Source: Proteiniphilum acetatigenes DSM 18083
GTDB lineage: Bacteria; Bacteroidota; Bacteroidia; Bacteroidales; Dysgonomonadaceae
Length of the DNA stretch: 64,000 nt
Reading direction: 5' to 3'
Assembly (NCBI RefSeq): GCF_000380985.1
Contig: NZ_KB905693.1
Coordinates: forward strand, 62,001 to 126,000
Position numbers and translations under genes: made by a program. Positions 56,680 to 64,000 of the stretch are shown here, in pieces (position 1 is the first letter of the stretch; every line of letters starts with the position of its first letter). The notes beneath the pieces are model-generated. The model was not told the DNA's origin and searched no databases. It saw only the letters and a program-made list of their open reading frames with translations.

Positions 56680-58134
56680 ATGCAAGAAATTGTAAAAAGA
56701 AAAAAAGCGAGGATAGAAAGGGATCCTTCCCGGGTGATCACCCAGCCTTATATTCCGGGAGATCTTTCCAGGGTGAACAACTTACTTTCCAAGGTATTGG
56801 GCCTATCCGATACTACTGCTAAAAAGATATTGCTGCAAATCCGCCATGATTTCTCCGACCGGCACCGGAATCTGGAGGAGTTATTATTGATAAATTTTGA
56901 CAAGGTAGCCGAATATATTCCTCATACAGCCCACATCTCCCTGGCCAAGAAAATGCTTATAGGTTCTTATTTTACCAAGGAATACTCCATCGAGTCGGCC
57001 GCCCTTTTCAATCCTTCCATCGTCCTCCATCCCGATCAAAGCAATGTCCCTGAGGGCGGCGCCCGGTTTGCCATGAGCCTGCGTGCGACAGGCGAAGGAC
57101 ATATCTCATCGATCGTGTTCCGGAGCGGAATCATCTATAGCGATTTTTCGCTTATGTTCGACAGCGTATCGGAATTCGTGGAAACGCCCGCCATGCTTCA
57201 CGATCCCTTTTACGATAATCATCTTTTCTGCCTGACCCTTCAGGAAATGGGGGCCTGGAACGATACTTCCCAACGTATCCTGAGCCGGTTGCAACCGTTT
57301 TTTACTTATCAGGATCTCAAATTCAGTATTCATGAGGTATATCAGGAAGATCCCGGCAAAAGCGACGATAACGCCATCAATGCCATCAACTGGCTGGCCA
57401 ATTCCAATTACAAGATAAAGTTCAACGATAAGACCCAACTCTCGGAACGGGTGATCTATCCGGTCTCCGAGAATGAAAGCAAAGGTATCGAGGATGCCCG
57501 TTTCGTTCAGTTTACAAAGGACGACGGCAAGACTGTCTATTATGCCACTTACACTGCCTATAACGGCCAGCACATCCTGCCGCAACTGATCAAAACAAAA
57601 GATTTCATGACTCTCAACATATCCACCCTGAACGGGAATGCCATACAAAACAAAGGCCTGGCGCTGTTTCCCCGTAAGATAAACGGTTTATATGCCATGC
57701 TGTCGCGACAGGACGGCGAGAACAACCATATCATGTTCTCCGACAACCTGCACTTCTGGCATACTTCGCAGATTATCCAGGAACCGCTCTATCCCTGGGA
57801 ATTCATACAAATCGGGAACTGTGGATCCCCTATCGAACTGGAAGAAGGCTGGCTGGTGCTGACACATGGCGTGGGTCCCATGCGTCAATATTGTATCAGC
57901 GCCGTCCTGCTCGACCTCAACGATCCTACAAAGATCGTCGCACGACTGCGAGAACCCTTACTGTCTCCCAATGAGGAAGAACGGGTTGGATATGTGCCGA
58001 ATGTGCTTTACACATGCGGGGCGATGCTCTTCAACGGGCACCTGATCATTCCTTATGCCATGTCGGATATCACTACGCGTATCGCCATGGTGGAATTAAA
58101 AAGTCTCCTCAGGAAGATGAAACCCGCCGGTTGA
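56680..58134 (+). CDS. GH130 family beta-mannosyl phosphorylase or mannosidase
   Basis: 484 residues of family GH130 (COG2152), a five-bladed beta-propeller that acts on beta-mannosides, either phosphorolytically (giving mannose-1-phosphate) or hydrolytically. The proton-donor Asp is Asp272 in KGIEDARF. About 95 N-terminal helical residues (KKARIERDPSRVITQPYIPG onward) precede the propeller. SLRATGEGHISSIVFR is the subgroup's substrate loop, like that in beta-1,2-mannosidase or mannooligosaccharide-active members. No signal peptide, so the substrate is cytoplasmic. Its stop is 1 bp from the stop of the convergent MFS gene. Confidence 0.9.
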   Translation: MQEIVKRKKARIERDPSRVITQPYIPGDLSRVNNLLSKVLGLSDTTAKKILLQIRHDFSDRHRNLEELLLINFDKVAEYIPHTAHISLAKKMLIGSYFTKEYSIESAALFNPSIVLHPDQSNVPEGGARFAMSLRATGEGHISSIVFRSGIIYSDFSLMFDSVSEFVETPAMLHDPFYDNHLFCLTLQEMGAWNDTSQRILSRLQPFFTYQDLKFSIHEVYQEDPGKSDDNAINAINWLANSNYKIKFNDKTQLSERVIYPVSENESKGIEDARFVQFTKDDGKTVYYATYTAYNGQHILPQLIKTKDFMTLNISTLNGNAIQNKGLALFPRKINGLYAMLSRQDGENNHIMFSDNLHFWHTSQIIQEPLYPWEFIQIGNCGSPIELEEGWLVLTHGVGPMRQYCISAVLLDLNDPTKIVARLREPLLSPNEEERVGYVPNVLYTCGAMLFNGHLIIPYAMSDITTRIAMVELKSLLRKMKPAG

Positions 58135-58135
58135 C

Positions 58136-59446
58136 CTATGGCTTGCTACCGACCGGGAAAGGGTCATTATTTTTTGTGATCAGCAATTCATCGGTCATAT
58201 TGATGGTTCTCGGCCTGAGCACCGTCAATTGCAGGATGATAGCCAGGACAACCGCCCCGATCATTACGACGAAGACGGTATTCATATGACCGGCATCCAG
58301 CGCTTTGCCCAACTCGTTGGTGATTACGGCACCTGCCGATATACCCGCGAGGTTCATAAACCCGTAACCGGTAGCTCGGTAGCGCGACGGTACAAACTGG
58401 CATAAGATCGGCATATTATTCACATCGAAGATCCCGAAACCCAATCCGAACAAAAGTGCTCCTGTAACGATCATAAATAATCCGCTCCCGTAACCGATCA
58501 ACACCAACGCCGGAATGGTCAGTCCCAATCCGATCACACCGGTATAGATCCTTCCTTTCAGTCGCTTCGCCACCCAACGGTCGGATATATAACCGCCGAC
58601 CAATACGCCGATCAATGATGCCATCGCCAACGTCATAGTCGATAACGGCCCCGCCTGTTCCATACCCATATTAAGCGATTCCGAAAACAGGGTCGGCAGC
58701 CAGTTTTTAGTCGCCCATCCCGGTAAACTCGGCGCGGAAAAGTAAAAGAGGATTATCCAGAATGCAATATTGGAGAAAAGCATAGTCAACCCTTTCCCCA
58801 TCGCACTTAACTCCTGTCTGACGGATCTTTTCCGGCTCGTATCGATCACATAGGTCTTCTTTTCACGGAGAAAGGCAATCAATATCAAACTATATACCAT
58901 TCCGATAAGGCCAAAAGTATGAAAAGTAAACTGCCAGGAGGTTCCGGCAGCCAGGGTCGCCCCAAATCCTCCGAAAGCCTGTCCCAGATAGATCCCCGAA
59001 GTGTGGAATCCGATTGCCAGCGACCGCGTTTTCCCCTGGTGATAGTCTGCGATCAGGGACAGCGCGGCAGGAACATAAAAGGCCTCACTGACACCCATGG
59101 CGGCCCTCAGAATATATAACTGGTCTATATTCCGGGCATACCCCATGGCAAGGGTTACTCCCGACCAGACAAAGAGGCTGACCACAATCAGCCATTTGCG
59201 GTTCAGCCGGTCGGCTATGATACCCGACAACGGGCTCATAAAAGCATATATCCACAGGAAAACCGCCATCAGCCGTCCGAAGTTGGTTGCGGTAACCAGT
59301 TCCGCAATATCTATCTCCATAAATGGTTTCATGGTAGCAAGCATCTGGCGGTCGAGGTAATTAAGCAGCGCCACGAACCACAGCATGGCTACAACCAACC
59401 ATGGGTAGGACTTTTTTGACGTCAAATTTGACATGCTGTTCTTCAT
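58136..59446 (-). CDS. Major facilitator superfamily transporter (ACS-like)
   Basis: 436 residues, twelve hydrophobic helices in two halves. WFVALLNYLDRQMLATMKPFM matches the first helix and loop of anion:cation-symporter-type MFS carriers, which take up hexuronates, sialic acid or similar sugar acids, and GIIADRLNRKWLIVVSLF is the MFS motif-A region. It is the last gene of the minus-strand run that begins beyond the right edge, after the sialidase-like gene. Substrate is not known. Confidence 0.92.
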   Translation of the reverse strand: MKNSMSNLTSKKSYPWLVVAMLWFVALLNYLDRQMLATMKPFMEIDIAELVTATNFGRLMAVFLWIYAFMSPLSGIIADRLNRKWLIVVSLFVWSGVTLAMGYARNIDQLYILRAAMGVSEAFYVPAALSLIADYHQGKTRSLAIGFHTSGIYLGQAFGGFGATLAAGTSWQFTFHTFGLIGMVYSLILIAFLREKKTYVIDTSRKRSVRQELSAMGKGLTMLFSNIAFWIILFYFSAPSLPGWATKNWLPTLFSESLNMGMEQAGPLSTMTLAMASLIGVLVGGYISDRWVAKRLKGRIYTGVIGLGLTIPALVLIGYGSGLFMIVTGALLFGLGFGIFDVNNMPILCQFVPSRYRATGYGFMNLAGISAGAVITNELGKALDAGHMNTVFVVMIGAVVLAIILQLTVLRPRTINMTDELLITKNNDPFPVGSKP

Positions 59447-59528
59447 ACGATGAATTTATCTTTTTCGTTAGACGGAATCCACATGAAACCATTTCCTTGT
59501 GCGGGAATTTTTCCCATGCCCTTTCAAT

Positions 59529-60581
59529 TCAGAACTTCACTTGTACGTATTTAATCCTTTCACGATTATAGGTATAGGTCACATGGACATTCCCTTTCTT
59601 ATCCTGGATAATAGCGGGGTAGCTGAATTCACCGGAGGGCTGGTCTTCCAGATCAATCAGTTTCTCCCATATTTTACCGTCGTATGAGCCTGCTATCGCC
59701 AGTTTATTCCTGCCGGAGGTAATCGGATTGTAAATGATTAACTGCAAGCCGCTGGATAGGGTGACGGCATCCGTACCGGAGTTGTTATTGGGTAACTCGG
59801 TCGGTGCCAGGGGTGTCCATGTCTTCCCGTTATCATACGACCAGGACTCCACCACACTTTCGTTCTTCGAACGGCAGAGGATCTGCAGGGCTCCGTTTTT
59901 GTGAAACAATACGGAAGGCTGGATAGCGTCAAAACCGTTATTGTCGATCTCTATTTTTTCCCAGTCCGTCAGATCCTGGTTAGACATTTCCATATAGACA
60001 TTCCATTTGCCTACAATTTCTATGCTGGTAGGGTAGAGTATTTTGTCTCCGGGGATGATCACCGGTTTGTTTTTGATCGGTCCGAGGCATCCACGCGGAA
60101 TAGTCTCCATGGCAGACCAGGTCTTACCCTCGTCGGTCGATATCTTATATTCCCCCCACCAGGTACTGGGACTCGGCCCCACTTTGTAATAAAGGATCAG
60201 GTCTCCGTTTTCTCGTTTGAACAAGACCGGATTCCAGCAGGGAAACCGCTGCAATTCATCCTGTATGCCATCGGCTACCATAACAGGCGCACTCCACTGG
60301 CCGTTTTTGAATCCGGAGGTATAAATACTCACGTCGGGATGCCTTTCGTAAGTACCTCCGAACCATGCCGCCAGTAAGCCATCATCTGTCTCAACAATGG
60401 TTGAGGCATGTGCCGATGGCACCGAAGCCGGTTCCGGGATTATTTCCGAATGAAGAATCACAGGTTTGATGGCGCGTAATCTTTCTCTTTCCGTTTGTCC
60501 GGAAAAGGATTCATTTGCGGATAACCGGCCTGCTGATAGTAACAGCAGGCATAACAATACTGTAATTTTACTATTTACCAT
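59529..60581 (-). CDS. Sialidase-like BNR/Asp-box beta-propeller protein, secreted
   Basis: 350 residues with a signal peptide (about 1-22). Several Asp-box (SxDxGxTW-like) repeats are seen: ISTDEGKTWSAM, WSYDNGKTWTPL and SYDGKIWEKL, the fold of sialidases. However the FRIP motif and its catalytic Arg, needed by true sialidases, are not found near the N-terminus, where the sequence reads SAHASTIVETDDG. The protein may therefore be a different exo-acting hydrolase or lyase of the same fold. It follows PhoA and precedes the MFS gene on the minus strand. Confidence 0.82.
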   Translation of the reverse strand: MVNSKITVLLCLLLLSAGRLSANESFSGQTERERLRAIKPVILHSEIIPEPASVPSAHASTIVETDDGLLAAWFGGTYERHPDVSIYTSGFKNGQWSAPVMVADGIQDELQRFPCWNPVLFKRENGDLILYYKVGPSPSTWWGEYKISTDEGKTWSAMETIPRGCLGPIKNKPVIIPGDKILYPTSIEIVGKWNVYMEMSNQDLTDWEKIEIDNNGFDAIQPSVLFHKNGALQILCRSKNESVVESWSYDNGKTWTPLAPTELPNNNSGTDAVTLSSGLQLIIYNPITSGRNKLAIAGSYDGKIWEKLIDLEDQPSGEFSYPAIIQDKKGNVHVTYTYNRERIKYVQVKF

Positions 60582-60648
60582 GCGATAATTTTATTTGTTT
60601 ACAACAATAACGGACGCCTGGATTATCATATTCCGGGATGAAAATGGT

Positions 60649-61746
60649 TTATTTTTCCGTTCCAAAACCATATAAATTCAGAATTTTAGTGAGAATATCG
60701 GTATTCTGGTATATACCGGCAAATTCAACAGCGCCAGCACCATAAGCAAATACGGGAACCATCACAGAGGTATGTCCTGTTGAGGCATAGGTCGCTTCCA
60801 CTTCTCCGGTTGACAGATCACCGCCGGTAAGCGCCATACCACCCGTCTCATGGTCTGCCGTAATAATAACCAACGTATTCGGGTCCTGATCTGCGTAATC
60901 CAAAGCCACTTTAATCGCCCGGTCAAAGTCCAGCATTTCATTCACAGTGGCGTCTTTTTCATTCGCATGGCAAGCCCAATCGATTTGTGAACCTTCTACC
61001 ATCAGGCAGAAGCCTTTATCATTGTTTTTCAGTAGATTGATCGCTGCTTGGACGCTTTCGGGAAGAAATTCTCCCCTTTCAGGATAGAGAGCCGGATGTT
61101 CGTCTGCCACAAGTCCTGCCAGTTTGCCTGTAGTCACTTTCTTAACGTCATCCATATTGAGCGCAACCTGAAAACCTTTGGCTTCCAGTTTATCCAACAG
61201 GTTTTCATTATCAGAACGGGCATCAAAGTATCTTTTTCCGCCTCCGATAAAAACCGTAATGTCGGAGTTCAAAAAATCTACGGCAATTTCTTCTTCCATT
61301 TTACGGCTGGGCTGGTGTGCCACGAATGATGCCGGCGTAGCATGAGTAACGGCACAACTTGCCACCACGCCGGTTGAGAGACCGTTTTCTGCGGCATATT
61401 CAAGGATCGATTTAACCGGCTTCCCGTCTACATCAACGCCAATGGCTCCGTTCTTTGTTTTGGTTCCGCATGCGATGGCTGTACCACCTGCCCCGGAGTC
61501 TGTTATATAATTGTTTGCAGAGTACGTTTTGGAAAATCCTACAAACTGACACTTTTCCAGATGGAGCGATCCCTTATTTGCCGTCAGTCCCGCATATACC
61601 TGGCTAACGCCCATTCCATCTCCGATCATTATGATCACGTTCTTTACCTGTGGAGTGGTCTCCTGTCCGGTTTTATCGCCGGCAGATGAGCATTGAACAA
61701 AAAATACCGATAATACAATAAGAAGCGATAAATGAATTCTTTTCAT
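60649..61746 (-). CDS. phoA: Alkaline phosphatase, lipoprotein form
   Basis: 365 residues with lipobox FFVQC (Cys19). Removes phosphate from a wide range of esters outside the cytoplasm. Conserved metal and catalytic sites: Asp43 in IGDGMG, nucleophile Ser84 in DSGAGGTA, the ITADHETGG (metal Asp and His) and STGHTSVMVPVFAYG motifs (metal His). At 365 residues it is shorter than E. coli PhoA. It sits in a run with a secreted sialidase-like protein and an exported sugar isomerase-like gene, suggesting phosphate or phosphosugar scavenging. Confidence 0.95.
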   Translation of the reverse strand: MKRIHLSLLIVLSVFFVQCSSAGDKTGQETTPQVKNVIIMIGDGMGVSQVYAGLTANKGSLHLEKCQFVGFSKTYSANNYITDSGAGGTAIACGTKTKNGAIGVDVDGKPVKSILEYAAENGLSTGVVASCAVTHATPASFVAHQPSRKMEEEIAVDFLNSDITVFIGGGKRYFDARSDNENLLDKLEAKGFQVALNMDDVKKVTTGKLAGLVADEHPALYPERGEFLPESVQAAINLLKNNDKGFCLMVEGSQIDWACHANEKDATVNEMLDFDRAIKVALDYADQDPNTLVIITADHETGGMALTGGDLSTGEVEATYASTGHTSVMVPVFAYGAGAVEFAGIYQNTDILTKILNLYGFGTEK

Positions 61747-61871
61747 AATTTAATTATATTTCGTGAGAATGATTATCCTATTAGTTTTACACATTAATTT
61801 TTTTATCAAAGAATCTAAGATATAGAGAAATAAGAATATCTATTAGTTGTTATGCAGTTAATTCCTCTGAT

Positions 61872-62720
61872 TTATAAAGAGCGAAACTGCTCCCGCATAT
61901 AAAACAAAGCCGGTTGTATTTCCTTATCCAGATCTTTCCATCTGCATTCAATAGAAACGCAACCTTTATACCCGATTTGTTTCAATGCCTTGAAATAGGG
62001 CCTGAAATCATCGCCCTTGGTGCCGGGGGAGGTGCGTTCCTCCCTCTCAGCAATATGGCAATGACGGATATACTTACCATATTTCACTATCTCCGATGCA
62101 GGTTCATCTTCCCGCATCATATGATATATATCGCACAGTAACTGTACATTGGGATGATCGACCGCTTCCACGATCCGGGCGCCTTCCTCCAGGGAATTGA
62201 TCAGGTTGGTTTCCGACCTGTTCAGGGGTTCGATAACTACCGTCACTTTATACTTCTGAGCCAATGGAGCGATCTGTTTACAAAAAGAAATAAATTGTTC
62301 CGTAGCTTCTTCCTTACTGAAATTTTCTGGTACATTGCGGGCTTTACCGCTTCCGAAAACAATGTAGGGAATATTGGCCATACCCGCCCTGCGTAAAGCA
62401 GATTCCGCCCAGACCACTGCTTCATCATGTCTGGCTTCAGGACCGATCAGAGGCAAACTGCCGGGAATAAAACTGGTACAGGAAATAATTCTGGCCTCTA
62501 ATTTCCTTATTTCATCCAGATGTTCCTGGAATTCGGCATCACTCTTGTCAGGCATCAGGTATGACACGTTCGACTCGACATACGTATACCCTGTCGCTTT
62601 GAGCAACGGGTAATTGGATACACTTGTACACACAGCAAATTCCGGCTGGTAAGGATCGGAAAAGGATGCCATTCCAAGCGTAAGGCATACCAGAAGTATA
62701 TTATAATAAAAAGGCTTCAT
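61872..62720 (-). CDS. Exported sugar phosphate isomerase/epimerase-like TIM barrel protein
   Basis: 282 residues. A signal peptide (1-18, MKPFYYNILLVCLTLGMAS) is unusual for this fold. The rest is the xylose-isomerase-like TIM barrel (AP_endonuc_2): VVIEPLNRSETNLINSLEEG carries a metal-binding Glu, LLCDIYHMMREDEP the Asp and His, RHCHIAEREERTSPG a His, and CVSIECRW the last Glu. Four metal ligands are thus present, and an isomerase or epimerase acting on a periplasmic sugar is likely. It lies between the Gfo/Idh/MocA oxidoreductase and phoA. Confidence 0.88.
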   Translation of the reverse strand: MKPFYYNILLVCLTLGMASFSDPYQPEFAVCTSVSNYPLLKATGYTYVESNVSYLMPDKSDAEFQEHLDEIRKLEARIISCTSFIPGSLPLIGPEARHDEAVVWAESALRRAGMANIPYIVFGSGKARNVPENFSKEEATEQFISFCKQIAPLAQKYKVTVVIEPLNRSETNLINSLEEGARIVEAVDHPNVQLLCDIYHMMREDEPASEIVKYGKYIRHCHIAEREERTSPGTKGDDFRPYFKALKQIGYKGCVSIECRWKDLDKEIQPALFYMREQFRSL

Positions 62721-62832
62721 AAGGCAATATTTATTTTAGAACCAAGACTTTGGATCTGGGAATTGAAATGTGAGATGTGGGAATCGAAAACTTTTCATTT
62801 TTCACTCTTCATTCTTAACTTTTAGTTCTATT

Positions 62833-64000
62833 TTAGTACTTGAATATTTTTCCTCCCGCCATAATCTGTTGTGCTGCCGGATCATATACTGCCCGCATAC
62901 CTGTCCGGTAGGCGGCGTTTGCCATAGCGCAGGCAATAGTATGGCTATGCCCTGCTTCTACCGGGCAATTGGTGGCTACATTCTTCGCTCTGACACACTC
63001 CATCCAGTTACGCATATGGGCCGATGTGAGGGGATCACCTCCCGTGTTGGCTTCCGCCTCCACGGTAACACTCGGCAGAGTGAACTTGTCGAGCCGGTTG
63101 GCCTTTAATCCCATGGCAGATGCCTCGCGTTCACTCAATCCGCCCTCGGGAGTAATTTCGTTGGTATCCAGATTCAACATTCCGCCGTTCGAATAGTACA
63201 GCTCCTTTGTCCCTCCTGCCGAATTGCTGAAACGGGACGAATAGACCACCTGAAATCCTTTGTCCTGATTGTCCAGCGGCCCGTAATCGAATACCGAAGT
63301 CAGCGTATCGGCATTGGTGCGGCCGTCTTTCCACTGGTAAATCCCTCCGTTGGATACCACACTGCGCGGATAGGGGAAGCCGGTGAACCAATGCACTGTA
63401 TCGATCTGGTGGCACATCCATTGTCCCGGTATGCCCGACGAATAAGGCCAGAACAGGCGGTATTCAAGGTATTTGCGTGGGTCCCATGCCACTTTGGGAC
63501 GGTTCATCAGATAGCGGTTCCAGTCCACATCGCTCTCCCGGATAGAGGCACATAAGTCCGGCCTTCTCCAACGCCCCGGCTGGTTCACGTTCCAGCACAT
63601 CTCGGCAATCACGATATCACCGAATTTTCCGGATTGGATATAATCATGGGCAGCATGGTAATTCGCCCCACTACGGCGCTGTGATCCTATCTGCACCACG
63701 ATGCCGCTTTCCTTGCAGGCTTTTAATGCGGCATTGGCATCATCCATGGTTTCTGCAAACGGTTTTTCGCAATAGGCATCCTTACGCGCTTTTGCCGCTT
63801 CCACCAGGTGCAACGCATGCTGGAAATCTGCGGTGCTGATAATGACCGCATCAATGTCGTTCCGGTCATACAGTTCTTCGTTATTACGGCACAAGGCGAC
63901 ATCCCATCCGGTTTTTTCCCTGATATAGGCTCTTCCCTCCTCACGACGGCGGTTCCAGATATCCGACAGTGCCACCAGTTCGAAATTCAACTCCCTGGCA
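62833..64000 (-). CDS. Gfo/Idh/MocA family oxidoreductase, N-terminus beyond the window
   Basis: The frame is open to the window edge; the residues before LNFELVALSDIWNRR, including the NAD-binding GxGxxG, lie outside, so the TTG at 63990 is not a true start. What remains (about 389 codons) has the conserved YCEKPFAETMDDANAAL motif with the catalytic Lys, and the C-terminal beta-sheet domain (SQRRSGANYHAAHDYIQSG; MCWNVNQPGRWRRP). It is an NAD-dependent sugar or cyclitol oxidoreductase, of the subgroup with MOC domain extension seen beside exported isomerases of this kind in Bacteroidetes. The gene is incomplete. Confidence 0.9.
   Translation of the reverse strand, partial: ARELNFELVALSDIWNRRREEGRAYIREKTGWDVALCRNNEELYDRNDIDAVIISTADFQHALHLVEAAKARKDAYCEKPFAETMDDANAALKACKESGIVVQIGSQRRSGANYHAAHDYIQSGKFGDIVIAEMCWNVNQPGRWRRPDLCASIRESDVDWNRYLMNRPKVAWDPRKYLEYRLFWPYSSGIPGQWMCHQIDTVHWFTGFPYPRSVVSNGGIYQWKDGRTNADTLTSVFDYGPLDNQDKGFQVVYSSRFSNSAGGTKELYYSNGGMLNLDTNEITPEGGLSEREASAMGLKANRLDKFTLPSVTVEAEANTGGDPLTSAHMRNWMECVRAKNVATNCPVEAGHSHTIACAMANAAYRTGMRAVYDPAAQQIMAGGKIFKY

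Overview
The window comes from a member of the Bacteroidota, most likely order Bacteroidales and close to Dysgonomonadaceae (Proteiniphilum/Petrimonas/Dysgonomonas-like; the family is inferred from overall gene content). Evidence: a SusC/SusD outer-membrane pair with lipoprotein partners, many lipoprotein signal peptides, AT-rich translation starts without strong Shine-Dalgarno sequences, -7 boxes of the TAnnTTTG type, and a Bacteroidetes-type YbeY. No rRNA, tRNA, CRISPR array, phage or insertion sequence was recognised. The first and last genes are cut by the window edges.

Layout. 1-7144 (minus): glycan-uptake operon with an IPT/NHL surface lipoprotein, SusC, SusD and a truncated DUF1735-like lipoprotein; no glycoside hydrolase lies inside the window. 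7366-8403: divergent small HTH protein and XRE/S24 repressor-like gene. 8700-17986: methyltransferase, MerR regulator, NamZ-type muramidase (DUF1343), YjdJ/YjdI pair, valS behind a structured leader, a fructosamine-kinase-family gene, a small membrane protein with a lone ABC ATPase, and an EamA transporter. 18000-21890: AT-rich accessory island with a DUF1778/GNAT toxin-antitoxin pair, a decayed partial copy of the neighbouring EamA gene, a small lipoprotein and a thioredoxin-fold lipoprotein separated by GC-rich hairpin islands that look like cassette junctions. 21896-30118 (minus): PBP1C and a giant alpha-2-macroglobulin, the conserved periplasmic defence/repair pair, with a 157-bp imperfect palindrome between them.

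30184-50990 is mainly housekeeping: HhH protein, SpmA/SpmB fusion, ybeY, an outer-membrane barrel, mnmG followed directly by a perfect parS site, apt-uvrC-dtd-mazG-like-deoC, a secreted GH2 beta-galactosidase, a secreted metallophosphoesterase, hsp20, a polyprenyl diphosphate synthase, polA and a YqaA-like protein. 51060-58134: radical SAM protein, ModF-like double ABC ATPase, then a tight three-gene cluster (GT4 fused to a probable alpha/alpha-toroid domain, a second GT4, and a GH130 enzyme) that looks like a make-and-break system for an intracellular mannose-type glycan. 58136-64000 (minus): MFS transporter, BNR-fold sialidase-like protein, lipoprotein alkaline phosphatase, exported sugar-isomerase-like TIM barrel and a truncated Gfo/Idh/MocA oxidoreductase.

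The least ordinary items are the GT/GT/GH130 cluster, the exact parS site at mnmG, a composite dispersed intergenic repeat found in related copies upstream of at least four genes, the cassette-like island around 18-22 kb, and the large palindrome at 24.4 kb.
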